A DNA stretch of 64,000 nucleotides, taken from an uncultured Alphaproteobacteria bacterium (GTDB lineage Bacteria > Pseudomonadota > Alphaproteobacteria > Rhodobacterales > Rhodobacteraceae). Location: contig CACLZW010000005.1 in assembly GCA_902611475.1 (NCBI GenBank), positions 1 through 64,000 of the forward strand, in the 5' to 3' direction. The position numbers and the translations under genes are program-made. Below, piece by piece: positions 54,828 through 64,000 of the stretch. The notes under the pieces are model-generated. The model worked only from the letters and a program-made list of their open reading frames with translations, had not been told where the DNA came from and ran no database searches. Each line of letters starts with the position of its first letter. Position 1 is the stretch's first letter.

Positions 54828-56777
54828 TTATTCTATTTCTAAAAGTGTCTCACCTTTTTCAATCAAGTCACCTTTTTTATTTTTTAATCCTATAACTTTC
54901 CCACTTTTAAGCGCAACTAACTTGTACTCCATTTTCATTGCTTCTATGAATACGACTGCTTCATTTTTTGATACCACCTGCCCATTTTTCACCAAAATTT
55001 TTGCGATACTGCCGGTTATAGGTGCAATAATTTTTCTCTCTTGCCCATCAACTTCATTGCTTTGATATATGTTAGTGATATTTTCAAAAACAAATTTTAT
55101 TCCCTCCCTGTATAAATTTAGTATTTTGTCTTTTGCTTGGAAATCAAACCTGATCATTCTTTGGTTTACCTCAAATGAAATATTTGTTTTACTTGAGCAA
55201 ACGTTTTCTACCACAAAAATTTCATCTCCAAAATTTACTTGGAATTTTCTTCCATCACTTGAATTAATCTTTATCGGATAGCTTTTTTCTTGCTGTCTCA
55301 ACAAAATATTTGCAGTACCAGTTCCCCATAGCCTCCACATTTTATTTTGCAATTGTGCTTCTGCGTTTAAAATAATTAGAGTAGCCGCTACTAAATCAGT
55401 TGGGTTTGGTGAAAGGTTTTTATATTTTAGAGCCAGATTATCAAGGTCTGTGATTTGGATTATATCCTTACGAAATATTTCGCTATTCAAAATGTAGCTC
55501 AGAAAATCTGTATTTGTTTTAATTCCCTGAACCTTTAATTCTTCTAAACAACCAATAAGCTTAGTCCTAGCTTCATCTCTATCCTTAGCATGCACTATAA
55601 TTTTTCCTAACATTGGATCATAAAATGTACTTACGTAGTCACCAGATCTTACGCCAAAATCAAATCTCCCCTCTTTTGGAAGATTTAAAGCTTGAATGAG
55701 CCCAGGGCTGGGTAAAAAGTCATTTTTAGGATCCTCTGCATATATTCTGGCCTCTATTGCATGTCCGCTGGGTATAACTTTATCAATATCTATATCTAGT
55801 TTTTTTCCTGCGGCAATGTTGATCTGTAACTCAACAAGATCCACACCTAAAATTTCTTCAGTAACAGGATGCTCGACCTGTAGTCTTGTATTCATTTCAA
55901 GAAAGAAAAAAGGTAAATCGTCCCTATGAGACTGGACATCGACTATGAATTCTATGGTTCCCAAGCTTCGATAATCTATTTTGTTAGCAATATCTATTGC
56001 TGCCTCATACATTCTTCGTTTTGTTGGTTCGGGAATTGATAAAGATGGAGCTTCTTCTAAAACTTTCTGGTATCTCCTTTGTGATGAACAATCACGTTCG
56101 AGTAGATGTATGCAATTTCCATGATTATCTCTTGCAATTTGAATCTCAATATGTTTTCCGCCTTTGATATATTTTTCAATTATCACCTCGTCGTCTTTGA
56201 AACTACTTCGCGCTTCTCTGGTAACTGCTTCAATAGAGTCTTGGAGATCACTTTCTCGATAAACAACCCTCATTCCTTTACCTCCACCACCGGCCGCGGC
56301 TTTGGCAATAACTGGAAAGCCTATTTCTTTAACTTTATTTTTATTCTCTACAGGTTTTTCCTTATCAACCAAAAAGCCATCAACCAATGGAATATTAGCT
56401 GACGATATAATTTCTTTCGCGTTATTCTTATTACCCATTGCTCTAATTGACTTCCAACTGGGGCCAATAAATTTAATTCCACTTGCCTCGACCTTTTTTG
56501 CAAAAAGATAGTTCTCTGAAAGGAAGCCATAACCAGGGTGTATCGCTTCGATCTTATTTTCCAACGCAATCTCAATAATTCTTTTTATATTTAAATAACT
56601 TTTTTTTGATTCCGCTTGGCCAATACAAACTGCAACGTCCGCCTCTTTTGTATGCAAAGAATGTTTGTCCGCTTCTGAATAGACCGCATACGTTTTTATC
56701 CCGAGGCGTCTAGCTGACTTAATTAAACGGCAAGCAATTTCTCCTCGATTAGCTATTAAGATACTTTTGAACATCAT
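54828..56777 (-). CDS. liuD: 3-methylcrotonyl-CoA carboxylase biotin-containing subunit (LiuD)
   Basis: 649 residues. Biotin carboxylase at residues 1-450 (AAAGGGGKGMRVVY ATP loop, EMNTRLQVEHPVTEE), then a linker and a C-terminal biotinyl domain with EAMKMEYK. The start overlaps the liuB stop (TAATG); it may use the first or second of two ATGs. Propionyl-CoA carboxylases have the same layout, but liuB, liuE and liuA next to it point to methylcrotonyl-CoA. Confidence 0.93.
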   Translation of the reverse strand: MMFKSILIANRGEIACRLIKSARRLGIKTYAVYSEADKHSLHTKEADVAVCIGQAESKKSYLNIKRIIEIALENKIEAIHPGYGFLSENYLFAKKVEASGIKFIGPSWKSIRAMGNKNNAKEIISSANIPLVDGFLVDKEKPVENKNKVKEIGFPVIAKAAAGGGGKGMRVVYRESDLQDSIEAVTREARSSFKDDEVIIEKYIKGGKHIEIQIARDNHGNCIHLLERDCSSQRRYQKVLEEAPSLSIPEPTKRRMYEAAIDIANKIDYRSLGTIEFIVDVQSHRDDLPFFFLEMNTRLQVEHPVTEEILGVDLVELQINIAAGKKLDIDIDKVIPSGHAIEARIYAEDPKNDFLPSPGLIQALNLPKEGRFDFGVRSGDYVSTFYDPMLGKIIVHAKDRDEARTKLIGCLEELKVQGIKTNTDFLSYILNSEIFRKDIIQITDLDNLALKYKNLSPNPTDLVAATLIILNAEAQLQNKMWRLWGTGTANILLRQQEKSYPIKINSSDGRKFQVNFGDEIFVVENVCSSKTNISFEVNQRMIRFDFQAKDKILNLYREGIKFVFENITNIYQSNEVDGQERKIIAPITGSIAKILVKNGQVVSKNEAVVFIEAMKMEYKLVALKSGKVIGLKNKKGDLIEKGETLLEIE

Positions 56778-58378
56778 TACATCCTAAAGACACCGAACTT
56801 TGTGTCTTGAACAGGTGCATTCATTGCAATTTCGAGAGATAACGCAACGACTTCTCTAGTTTTTCTGGGGTCGATAATTCCATCGTCCCACAAATGTGCA
56901 GACGCGAAAGTAGCTTCAGACTTATGCGCAAACATGTCCAAAATTGGTTTTTTAATGCTATTTATTTCTTTCTCTGAAAGCTTCCTACCCTTTGATTTCG
57001 CTGCTACAATATTTACTTCTGCCATTACTCCAGCAGCCTGCTCACCCCCCATGACGGCAACCTTTGCATTAGGCCATGTCCACACAAATCGAGGCCCAAA
57101 AGCTCGACCACACATTCCGTAGTTACCAGCGCCATATGAGCCTCCCACTATAACAGTTATTTTAGGAACATTTGCACAAGATACGGCATGAACAAGTTTG
57201 GCACCATCGCTTGCGATCCCAGTTTGCTCATATTTTTTCCCGACCATAAATCCCGTTATATTTTGTAAAAAAAGTAAGGGTACTTTTCTTTGACAACAAA
57301 GTTCTATAAAGTGAGCCCCTTTTTTTGAACTCTCAGAAAACAAAACTCCATTATTTCCTATAATACCGACCTCAACTCCACAAACCTGAGCAAAACCGCA
57401 TACAAGTGTTTCTCCATAAGTAGCTTTAAATTCTGAAAATTTGGATCCATCAACAATGCGCCCAATCAAATTGAATATATCGAAGCCTTTCTTTGGATCA
57501 GAATTCACAAACCCAAGTAGGTCATCCGGATCAAGCATTGGTGGATTATAATTTAAGCGTTTGTATTCCGGAATTGATGATAAATCACTTATAATCATTC
57601 TGGTTAAAGATATCGCATGCTCATCATTGTCGGCTAAATAATCGGCAACACCTGATAATCTCGCATGAGTGTCTCCACCACCTAGCGTTTCTGCATCGAC
57701 AATTTCACCAGTTGCTTGTTTTAAAAGAGGTGGGCCAGCTAAAAATATTGTGCCCTGGTTCTTCACAATTATTGTTTGATCTGACATAGCAGGCAGATAT
57801 GCCCCACCAGCAGTACACGACCCCATAACAACCGCGATTTGTGGTATACCTCTCGCGCTCATTTGCGCCTGGTTGTAAAATATTCGTCCAAAATGATTTT
57901 TGTCAGGAAACACGTCATCCCAAGACGGTAGATTTGCACCACCACTATCTACAAGATAAATACATGGGAGATTATTTTCAGCTGCAATTTCCTGTGCTCT
58001 TAGGTGTTTTTTTACAGTCAAAGGATAGTAACTTCCACCCTTCACTGTTGCATCATTACAAATAATCATACAAAGTCTCTTCGAAACGAGCCCAACGCCT
58101 GCTATCGCACCAGCGGAAGGTACCTCATCTTTATACTCGCCGTTCGCAGCAAAGAGCCCAACTTCCAAAAAAAATGAACCCGTGTCAAGTAGATTTGCTA
58201 CTCTGTCTCTTGGCAGCATTTTACCTCTTTTTACATGGCGCGCTTTTGAATTTTCTGAGCCACCTGCTATCAGCCTTTTTGCCAAGCTATCCACTTTTTC
58301 AATGGCTTTCTCCATTGCAGAATAATTTTCTGTGAATTCCTTGGAATTAGTTGGTCTTTCAGACCCGACGTTTTTCAT
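56777..58378 (-). CDS. liuB: 3-methylcrotonyl-CoA carboxylase carboxyltransferase subunit (LiuB)
   Basis: 533 residues, two crotonase-like halves: [17 protein letters not shown] and [17 protein letters not shown] are the acyl-CoA and carboxybiotin oxyanion loops, and [18 protein letters not shown] is typical of MCC beta. It moves the carboxyl group from biotin to 3-methylcrotonyl-CoA. Overlaps liuA by one base (TAATG). Confidence 0.95.
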   Translation of the reverse strand: MKNVGSERPTNSKEFTENYSAMEKAIEKVDSLAKRLIAGGSENSKARHVKRGKMLPRDRVANLLDTGSFFLEVGLFAANGEYKDEVPSAGAIAGVGLVSKRLCMIICNDATVKGGSYYPLTVKKHLRAQEIAAENNLPCIYLVDSGGANLPSWDDVFPDKNHFGRIFYNQAQMSARGIPQIAVVMGSCTAGGAYLPAMSDQTIIVKNQGTIFLAGPPLLKQATGEIVDAETLGGGDTHARLSGVADYLADNDEHAISLTRMIISDLSSIPEYKRLNYNPPMLDPDDLLGFVNSDPKKGFDIFNLIGRIVDGSKFSEFKATYGETLVCGFAQVCGVEVGIIGNNGVLFSESSKKGAHFIELCCQRKVPLLFLQNITGFMVGKKYEQTGIASDGAKLVHAVSCANVPKITVIVGGSYGAGNYGMCGRAFGPRFVWTWPNAKVAVMGGEQAAGVMAEVNIVAAKSKGRKLSEKEINSIKKPILDMFAHKSEATFASAHLWDDGIIDPRKTREVVALSLEIAMNAPVQDTKFGVFRM

Positions 58379-59547
58379 TAGCTTAGCTTTGTTTCTTCAA
58401 ATAACTCTCTTCCAATAAGCATACGTCTAATTTCTGAAGTACCCGCGCCGATCTCATAGAGTTTTGCATCACGTAGAAGTCTGCCTGTGGGATAATCATT
58501 AATATACCCGTTCCCACCAAGACATTGGATTGCATCTAGTGCTATTTGGGTTGCTTTCTCAGCCGCATAAAGTATACACCCAGCTGAGTCTTTTCTCGTA
58601 GTTTGTCCTTCATCACATGCTCTTGCTACAGAATAGACATATGATCTGCATGCATTCATGGTAGTGTACATATCAGCTATCTTTCCCTGCATTAATTGGA
58701 ACGTACCGATAGGTTTACCAAATTGTTCTCTTTCGTGGATATAAGGCACTACCACATCCATCGCACCAGCCATTATTCCAACCGGACCCGCTGCTAAAAC
58801 TACTCTTTCATAATCAAGTCCAGACATAAGAACATTTACACCCTTCCCCTCTTCACCGAGGACGTTTTCATAGGGAACTTCGCAATTTTCAAAAATTAAC
58901 TCTGACGTGTTCGATCCACGCATACCTAGCTTATCCAGCTTTTTTCCAGTGGAAAAACCTTGCATATCTTTCTCTATGAGAAAAGCTGTTATGCCTTTAG
59001 GGCCTGCCGAGACATCCGTTTTTGCATATACAACAAGCGTATCGGCGTCAGGCCCATTAGTAATCCACATTTTTGATCCATTTAGTAAATAATAATCATT
59101 TCGTTTTTCTGCCTTTAGCTTCATTGAAACAACATCAGAGCCCGCACTTGGTTCCGACATCGCAAGCGATCCTATATGCTCACCACTTATTAATTTCGGC
59201 AAATATTTATTCTTTTGTTGCTCGTTTCCCCATCTATAAATCTGGTTTATACACAAATTTGAGTGCGCTCCATATGACATTCCTATTGCCGCATTGGCTC
59301 TACTGATTTCTTCAACCGCTACACAATGAGCAAGATAACCCATATCGACACCGCCAAACTCTTCAGAGATTGTTATTCCATGCAAGCCCAAATTTCCCAT
59401 CATCTCCCAAAGCTCCATGGGAAAGTCGTTGGACCTATCTACCTCTGCAGACTTTGGAGCAATTTCTTCTAGCGCAAACTTCCTAACGGTTTCTCTGAGC
59501 GCATCTATATCTTCCCCTAAGCCAAAATCCATGGTTGCATTAAACAT
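58378..59547 (-). CDS. liuA: Isovaleryl-CoA dehydrogenase (LiuA)
   Basis: 389 residues of the acyl-CoA dehydrogenase fold: [15 protein letters not shown] and [19 protein letters not shown] in the middle domain, and [20 protein letters not shown] with [12 protein letters not shown] at the end. The catalytic glutamate of isovaleryl enzymes is inside [13 protein letters not shown]. First step of leucine catabolism in the chain, FAD-dependent, electrons go to ETF. Confidence 0.94.
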   Translation of the reverse strand: MFNATMDFGLGEDIDALRETVRKFALEEIAPKSAEVDRSNDFPMELWEMMGNLGLHGITISEEFGGVDMGYLAHCVAVEEISRANAAIGMSYGAHSNLCINQIYRWGNEQQKNKYLPKLISGEHIGSLAMSEPSAGSDVVSMKLKAEKRNDYYLLNGSKMWITNGPDADTLVVYAKTDVSAGPKGITAFLIEKDMQGFSTGKKLDKLGMRGSNTSELIFENCEVPYENVLGEEGKGVNVLMSGLDYERVVLAAGPVGIMAGAMDVVVPYIHEREQFGKPIGTFQLMQGKIADMYTTMNACRSYVYSVARACDEGQTTRKDSAGCILYAAEKATQIALDAIQCLGGNGYINDYPTGRLLRDAKLYEIGAGTSEIRRMLIGRELFEETKLS

Positions 59548-59561
59548 CTTTATACAATCCT

Positions 59562-60332
59562 CTACTTTGGTGCCATACGGATTGCACCATCTAATCGAAT
59601 TGTCTCTCCGTTAAGCATACAATTTTGAACTATCTGAACACTCAAATCAGCAAATTCTGAAGGTGACCCCAGTCTAGGGGGAAAGGGTACCGATTTACCC
59701 AAAGCATCCTGAACATCCTCGGGTAAACTACGTAACATAGGCGTACTAAAGAGGCCCGGTGCAATCGTAACGACCCTAATGCCATTTTGCGCTAAATCAC
59801 GCGCCATTGGTAATGTCATTCCAACTACGCCACCTTTAGAGGCTGAGTAAGCAATTTGTCCAATTTGACCATCAAATGCAGCAACCGATGCTGTATTAAT
59901 TATAACGCCTTTTTCTTGATCATCGCTTAACACGACATTCCGCTCTGACATCCCTAGAGCACTTTGGGACGCAACATTAAACGTACCAATTAGATTTATA
60001 CGTATTGTTTTATCAAATAATTCGAATTGATGGTTTCGACCCTTTGAAACCGTTTTTTGAGAAAACCCAATACCGGCACAATTCACGCAAACACTTTCCT
60101 GTCCAATACTCCCTCTTATTGAACTAAGACCGTCTGCTACTGATTTAGGGTCGGACACATCGACCTTCTCAAAAGTAACTCCATGTTGACTCGCAACTTT
60201 TAACCCTTCCTCTTCATTCATATCAAAGACTGCCACTTTTGCTCCGAGAGAAACAAATTTTTCGACGACCGCCAACCCTAATCCGGATGCTCCTCCAGTA
60301 ACTAATACTCCTGTCTCCGCTGAAATTTTCAT
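59562..60332 (-). CDS. SDR 3-hydroxyacyl-CoA dehydrogenase (HSD10-like)
   Basis: 256 residues. [15 protein letters not shown] binds NAD, NCAGIG and the catalytic [13 protein letters not shown] (Tyr-x3-Lys) follow, and [10 protein letters not shown] closes the pocket. The HSD17B10-like group oxidises short 2-methyl-3-hydroxyacyl-CoA and similar substrates. It overlaps the thiolase by 4 bases, so both probably act on the branched or acetoacetyl pathway next to liu genes. Confidence 0.87.
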   Translation of the reverse strand: MKISAETGVLVTGGASGLGLAVVEKFVSLGAKVAVFDMNEEEGLKVASQHGVTFEKVDVSDPKSVADGLSSIRGSIGQESVCVNCAGIGFSQKTVSKGRNHQFELFDKTIRINLIGTFNVASQSALGMSERNVVLSDDQEKGVIINTASVAAFDGQIGQIAYSASKGGVVGMTLPMARDLAQNGIRVVTIAPGLFSTPMLRSLPEDVQDALGKSVPFPPRLGSPSEFADLSVQIVQNCMLNGETIRLDGAIRMAPK

Positions 60333-61507
60333 GGTCTTTCTATAGCCATTGCTAGGCCCTCGCCACCGCCTAAACAGATGGCAGCGACACCTTTTTTCAA
60401 ATTTCTTTTTTCTAAGGCATTTAGAAGAGTTACTAGAATTCTAGCCCCCGAAGCTCCTATTGGATGTCCTAAGGCGCAAGCTCCACCATTAACATTTATC
60501 TTTTCTCTTGGAATATTTAGCTCCTTCATAAAACCCATAGGGACAACTGCGAAAGCTTCATTTACTTCCCACAAATCAACTTCATCTGTTGACCATCCTA
60601 TTCTTTCTAACAACTTCTTAGCAGCTGGAATAGGTGCTGTGGTAAACATACCAGGTTGATGGGCGTGGACAGTATGCCCTAAAATAATAGCTCTTACAGG
60701 AAGCGAAAGCTCGTTAGCTCTTTCCTCAGAACTAATCAATAGTGCAGCAGCACCATCCGAAATTGAGGAGGAATTAGCTGCTGTAACTGTCCCGTCTTTT
60801 TTGAACGCAGGCTTTAAATTTGGAATTTTTTCAGGTTGTGCATTCCTAGGTTGCTCATCCTCTGTAATCGTTATATCACCTTTTCTTGTTTTGATAGTCA
60901 CTGGTGAAATTTCCTTATCAAAAGCATTTTCTTTTTGAGCACTGAGAGCATTATTTAACGAGCCGATAGCATAATCATCTTGCTGCTCTCTCGTGAATTG
61001 AAATAACTCAGCTGTGTCTTCTGCAAATGTGCCCATTAATCTTCCAGGCTCATAAGCGTCTTCCAATCCGTCTAGGAACATATGGTCATACATTTGGTGA
61101 TGACCAACTCGCGCACCAGCTCTCATTTTTGGAGACAGATAAGGAGCGTTAGTCATGCTCTCCATTCCTCCCGCTGCAACCAAGTCGCTGGTACCAGCCT
61201 TAATCTGATCGTGCGCATAGATAACAGACTTAAGACCGGATCCACACATTTTATTCAAGGTAACAGCCGGCACATTCTCTGAGAGACCCGCTTTAAAGGA
61301 TGCTTGTCTAGCTGGAGCTTGCCCTTGACCTGCCGACAAAACATTTCCCATTATGACTTCATCTATATTTTCATTTTTTACACCAGCATTTTCTATTGCG
61401 CCTTTAATTGCACTACCGCCCAATTCGGGCGCCGTTGCCTGGCTCATTTCTCCATGAAAGCCTCCCATTGGCGTTCTTGAAGCCCCAACAATAACTACTT
61501 TTTTCAT
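60329..61507 (-). CDS. Acetyl-CoA acetyltransferase (thiolase)
   Basis: 392 residues. Catalytic cysteine in LNKMCGSGLKSV near residue 88, His in GGACALGHPIGASGARI, second cysteine in AAICLGGGEGLA. Degradative or biosynthetic acetoacetyl-CoA thiolase; with HMG-CoA lyase nearby it would take acetoacetyl-CoA to acetyl-CoA. 12 bases after the ligase gene. Confidence 0.94.
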   Translation of the reverse strand: MKKVVIVGASRTPMGGFHGEMSQATAPELGGSAIKGAIENAGVKNENIDEVIMGNVLSAGQGQAPARQASFKAGLSENVPAVTLNKMCGSGLKSVIYAHDQIKAGTSDLVAAGGMESMTNAPYLSPKMRAGARVGHHQMYDHMFLDGLEDAYEPGRLMGTFAEDTAELFQFTREQQDDYAIGSLNNALSAQKENAFDKEISPVTIKTRKGDITITEDEQPRNAQPEKIPNLKPAFKKDGTVTAANSSSISDGAAALLISSEERANELSLPVRAIILGHTVHAHQPGMFTTAPIPAAKKLLERIGWSTDEVDLWEVNEAFAVVPMGFMKELNIPREKINVNGGACALGHPIGASGARILVTLLNALEKRNLKKGVAAICLGGGEGLAMAIERP

Positions 61508-61519
61508 GTAACCCCCTAT

Positions 61520-62746
61520 CTAATCAAATGTTCTCTGGTCGTCTATTACCTTTCCATCATTGGGAAGAGTGCCTGGCGACATAATTTGCACTTCACCTTT
61601 GAGTTTAAGTATCTCTTTTACAATAGAATCATAGTCCTTATTTGTTTCTCCTTCAATCTCTAAAAGAACTGACATAACATCATTATTATCGCTTCGGCTA
61701 ACATTGACCCTAGCCTTTTTTATTTCTGGAGATCTTGCGACTAAATCAGCTACTTGTTCAGGTCTCACAAACATTCCTTTAATTTTTGTTGTTTGATCTG
61801 CTCTTCCGCGCCAACCCACGATTCGAACATTTGTACGGCCACACTCACTTTTTCCAGGAGCAATAGCCGACAAGTCGCCTGTTGCAAACCTTATCAAGGG
61901 ATAATCCGGGTTCAATGATGTAACTAGCACCTCACCAATTTCACCGTCTGCAACAGGATTACCTGTACCTGGTGTAACTACTTCAACGATTACACCTTCA
62001 TCAACAATCATTGGGGCGTCCGGTAACGTCTCATATGCAACATTACCTAAATCTGCTGTCCCATAGTTTTGCAAACACATTATGCCTCTATCCTTGTAAT
62101 TTTGCCTTGTTTTTGGGAAAAGAGGCCCACCCCCTACCAAAGCTTTTTTGATTTTGGAAAGGTCTAATCCCAGCTCATCTCCCTTGTCAAAAATTATTTG
62201 CAAAAAATCTGGTACGCCAATATACGCCGTGACACCAATCTCACTAGCAGCCCGGGCTTGTAATTCCGTTTGTCCAGTCCCTGCTGGAAATACTGTTGCA
62301 CCTACCGCCAAAATACCTTGTTCACTTAACATGCCAGCAGGCGTGAAATGATAAGAGAAACAGTTCTGCACAATGTCGCCTTTTCCTATTCCTGCAGCAT
62401 TCAATGCTCTAGCGGATCGCCACCAATCTTTTTTTACCATGCCAGGCTCGTAAATTGGTCCGGGTGACTGAAAGATCTGATTAAAATCATGCACAGTTCC
62501 GGCAATCAAACCGCCCAATGGAGGATTTTCTCCCTGTAATCGTACAAGTTCACTTTTTCTTAACACTGGTAATGTTTTTAGATTGTCTATTGATACAATG
62601 TCTTGATGATGTACATCGGCCAGTATTTTGCCAAACGCCTCGGATTTCTCTTTAGCGTTTTGTATTTGAGAAGGCAGTTGCTTAGATAAATCAGTTGTTC
62701 TTTCGTCGTGAGATCGTGTTTCTAAATTATCGTAATATTCAGTCAT
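61520..62746 (-). CDS. Phenylacetate-CoA ligase-like AMP-binding enzyme
   Basis: 408 residues, PaaK-like branch of the adenylate-forming family: PAGTGQTELQARAASEIG is the P-loop-like region, LQNYGTADLGNVAYE the adenine motif, and LIRFATGDLSAIAPG with GWRGRADQTTKIKGMFV the hinge and C-terminal lysine region. It activates an aryl or short acid to a CoA ester; the substrate is open. The pairing with a Liv-type transporter suggests import and activation of the same acid. Confidence 0.8.
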   Translation of the reverse strand: MTEYYDNLETRSHDERTTDLSKQLPSQIQNAKEKSEAFGKILADVHHQDIVSIDNLKTLPVLRKSELVRLQGENPPLGGLIAGTVHDFNQIFQSPGPIYEPGMVKKDWWRSARALNAAGIGKGDIVQNCFSYHFTPAGMLSEQGILAVGATVFPAGTGQTELQARAASEIGVTAYIGVPDFLQIIFDKGDELGLDLSKIKKALVGGGPLFPKTRQNYKDRGIMCLQNYGTADLGNVAYETLPDAPMIVDEGVIVEVVTPGTGNPVADGEIGEVLVTSLNPDYPLIRFATGDLSAIAPGKSECGRTNVRIVGWRGRADQTTKIKGMFVRPEQVADLVARSPEIKKARVNVSRSDNNDVMSVLLEIEGETNKDYDSIVKEILKLKGEVQIMSPGTLPNDGKVIDDQRTFD

Positions 62747-62753
62747 AAAAGCC

Positions 62754-63572
62754 TTATAGCCACCTCTTTCTGCGCCGATACGAACGAGTTTCTTTAAATG
62801 AGCTACGACCCTCTTCTGACATCCCCAAATAAAATTCTTTTACATCAGGGTTTTCTCGCAGTTCTTTGGCTGGACCGTCCATGACAACTCTTCCACTTTC
62901 TAAGATGTAGCCTTTATGCGCATATTTTAGTGCTACGTTTGTATTCTGTTCTGCTAACAGAAAGGATACATTTTCTTTCTCATTCAATTGCTTAACAATT
63001 TCAAAAATTTCCTCTACGAGCTGTGGTGCAAGACCCATACTTGGCTCATCTAGAAGAATGGTTTCTGGAACCGACATAAGAGCTCTACCAATAGCTGTCA
63101 TCTGCTGTTCACCACCAGAAGTGTAGCCCGCTAATGACTTACGTCTTTCTCTTAACCTTGGAAAATAGTTATACACTAACTCCAAGCTTTCTTGAGTCTC
63201 AGCTCGTCCACCCTTTCTAGTGTACGCACCTGTCAACAAGTTCTCTTCAACCGTTAAGTGCTCAAAACAGTGCCTTCCTTCCATGACCTGAATAACACCC
63301 CTTCTAACCATGTCAGCGGGATTAAGGTCCTTTATGTTATCACCATTGTAGGCGATAGAACCTTTTGTTACCTCTCCCCTCTCCGAACGCAGTAAATTTG
63401 AGATCGATTTGAGAGTTGTGCTTTTGCCAGCACCGTTACCACCTAAAAGAGCTGTAATTCCACCTTTGTCAACGGAAAGGCTAACCCCTCTTAAAACGAG
63501 TATAATATTGTTGTAAACAACCTCGATATTACTGACATCGAGAACTGTTTCTGTGTTTTTTTCATCAAACAT
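62754..63572 (-). CDS. livF: Liv-type ABC transporter ATPase (LivF-like)
   Basis: 272 residues. Walker A LLGGNGAGKSTTLKSI, signature YTSGGEQQMTAIGRALM and Walker B TILLDEPSMGLAPQ are intact. LivF-type ATPases pair with LivG, LivH and LivM, none of which are in the window. C-terminal extension of about 30 residues, basic (RSYRRRKRWL), beyond the usual LivF end. Confidence 0.9.
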   Translation of the reverse strand: MFDEKNTETVLDVSNIEVVYNNIILVLRGVSLSVDKGGITALLGGNGAGKSTTLKSISNLLRSERGEVTKGSIAYNGDNIKDLNPADMVRRGVIQVMEGRHCFEHLTVEENLLTGAYTRKGGRAETQESLELVYNYFPRLRERRKSLAGYTSGGEQQMTAIGRALMSVPETILLDEPSMGLAPQLVEEIFEIVKQLNEKENVSFLLAEQNTNVALKYAHKGYILESGRVVMDGPAKELRENPDVKEFYLGMSEEGRSSFKETRSYRRRKRWL

Positions 63573-63590
63573 TTTGTGCCTTTTTTAAAA

Positions 63591-63623
63591 AAGAGACCCA
63601 CCATTTCGAATAGTGGGTCTCTT
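63591..63623 (-). terminator. Rho-independent terminator after the substrate-binding protein gene
   Basis: On the minus strand AAGAGACCCAC, an 11-base loop and GTGGGTCTCTT pair over 11 bases, followed by TTTT. It lies 11 bases after the substrate-binding gene's stop and ahead of livF. Such hairpins between binding protein and ATPase genes usually lower transcription of the latter rather than end it. Confidence 0.8.
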
Positions 63624-63633
63624 AATTTTTTAT

Positions 63634-64000
63634 TTAACTGCAGTTCTGTGTCTTCCAACCAGGCTTATCTGATTTGTAGGCATCAGCCGCTTCAGTAAGA
63701 AGAGGTTGCACTATATCAGTCATTGGAGGGATAAAATCTGTGATTTTTTCCCAATCCTTACCATTCCACTGTTGCACGAAGATTGATCCCTGCCCTTCAT
63801 GGTCTGCACAGGATCCGATTACTGGTGTAAAACCTTCAAACCCAAGCTCTTTCAGTCGTGCTTCGTCTAACTTAATCATCTCGAAGCCTTTACGCACGTC
63901 TGCACCTGTTACATTCGCCTTGCCAGTTAGTTTTTGGGCCTCAATTATAGCTTCAGCCATTACCACAGCCATAAATAGTGACCTGTTATAGAGCACCTTG
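63634..64000 (-). CDS. Liv-type branched-chain/amide ABC transporter substrate-binding protein, 5' end outside window
   Basis: About 121 C-terminal codons; the frame continues past the right edge. VMAEAIIEAQKLTG, GADVRKGFEMIKLDE and QGSIFVQQWNGKDWEKITDF are the late segments of periplasmic binding fold type I (LivK-like) proteins. The ligand cannot be told from this part. It ends with the C-terminal Cys (TQNCS) typical of a subgroup found with LivF and PaaK-like genes. Confidence 0.8.
   Translation of the reverse strand, partial: KVLYNRSLFMAVVMAEAIIEAQKLTGKANVTGADVRKGFEMIKLDEARLKELGFEGFTPVIGSCADHEGQGSIFVQQWNGKDWEKITDFIPPMTDIVQPLLTEAADAYKSDKPGWKTQNCS

Overview
The window is AT-rich, densely packed bacterial DNA. 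It fits an uncultivated marine alphaproteobacterium. The evidence is gene content: a Rhodobacter-type red-like RuBisCO operon (cbbF-P-A-L-S-X order), heterotetrameric sarcosine oxidase with Fhs/FolD, a DmdA-like DMSP demethylase, a carnitine dehydrogenase-thioesterase fusion, TRAP and Liv-type transporters, and very short intergenic gaps with many 1-8 base overlaps between genes. I cannot name the genus from sequence alone.

Layout. (1) 1-1756: end of a TRAP transporter small permease plus the large permease. (2) 1795-8805, minus strand: a complete protocatechuate 4,5-cleavage pathway (ligAB, ligC, galB-type hydratase, ligK, galD/ligU tautomerase, ligI), followed upstream by a DUF1932 dehydrogenase and a rhodanese. 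It turns protocatechuate into pyruvate and oxaloacetate. (3) About 9027-16488: an accessory stretch with a decayed tRNA-Leu copy at one end and an intact tRNA-Leu(CAA) at the other, in the same orientation. It holds small orphan genes, pseudogenes with in-frame stops, and five copies of a dispersed repeat of about 50 bp found nowhere else in the window. (4) 16623-24244: housekeeping genes (YqaA/DedA, DsbB, HNH protein, esterase, AlkA, NDUFAF6-like, CimA, CysS, MlaA). (5) 24246-30388, minus strand: Calvin-cycle operon fbp-prk-fba-cbbL-cbbS-cbbX. Divergent from it, where cbbR is usually found, are an alpha/beta-hydrolase/class III cyclase fusion and a cyclic-nucleotide-binding protein.

(6) 33146-47596, plus strand: a methylated-compound and C1 region. 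It has soxBDAG, fhs and folD, then a small NrtS-like protein, a uronate-dehydrogenase-like SDR, a TPP enzyme, a 5-hydroxyisourate hydrolase-like protein, a DmdA-like demethylase, a BKACE and a carnitine dehydrogenase-betainyl-CoA thioesterase fusion. Carnitine would give glycine betaine, and methyl groups from DMSP and sarcosine would enter tetrahydrofolate and leave through FolD and Fhs. The dimethylated intermediates' enzymes are not in the window. (7) 47625-64000, minus strand: a Liv-type substrate-binding protein, LivF, a PaaK-like ligase, thiolase, an SDR, and leucine catabolism liuA-B-D-E. A full urease cluster ureDABCEFG follows, and then liuC, which overlaps ureG by 4 bases. The urease set therefore interrupts the leucine genes.

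The most unusual signals are the tRNA-Leu-bracketed region with its private repeat family, the cyclase/CNB pair at the CBB operon, the uncharacterised SDR/TPP/HIUase-like genes inside the osmolyte operon, a sarcosine oxidase delta subunit with no cysteine, and a glutamine amidotransferase gene whose only sensible start is ATT. All functional calls come from reading motifs; no database search was possible.
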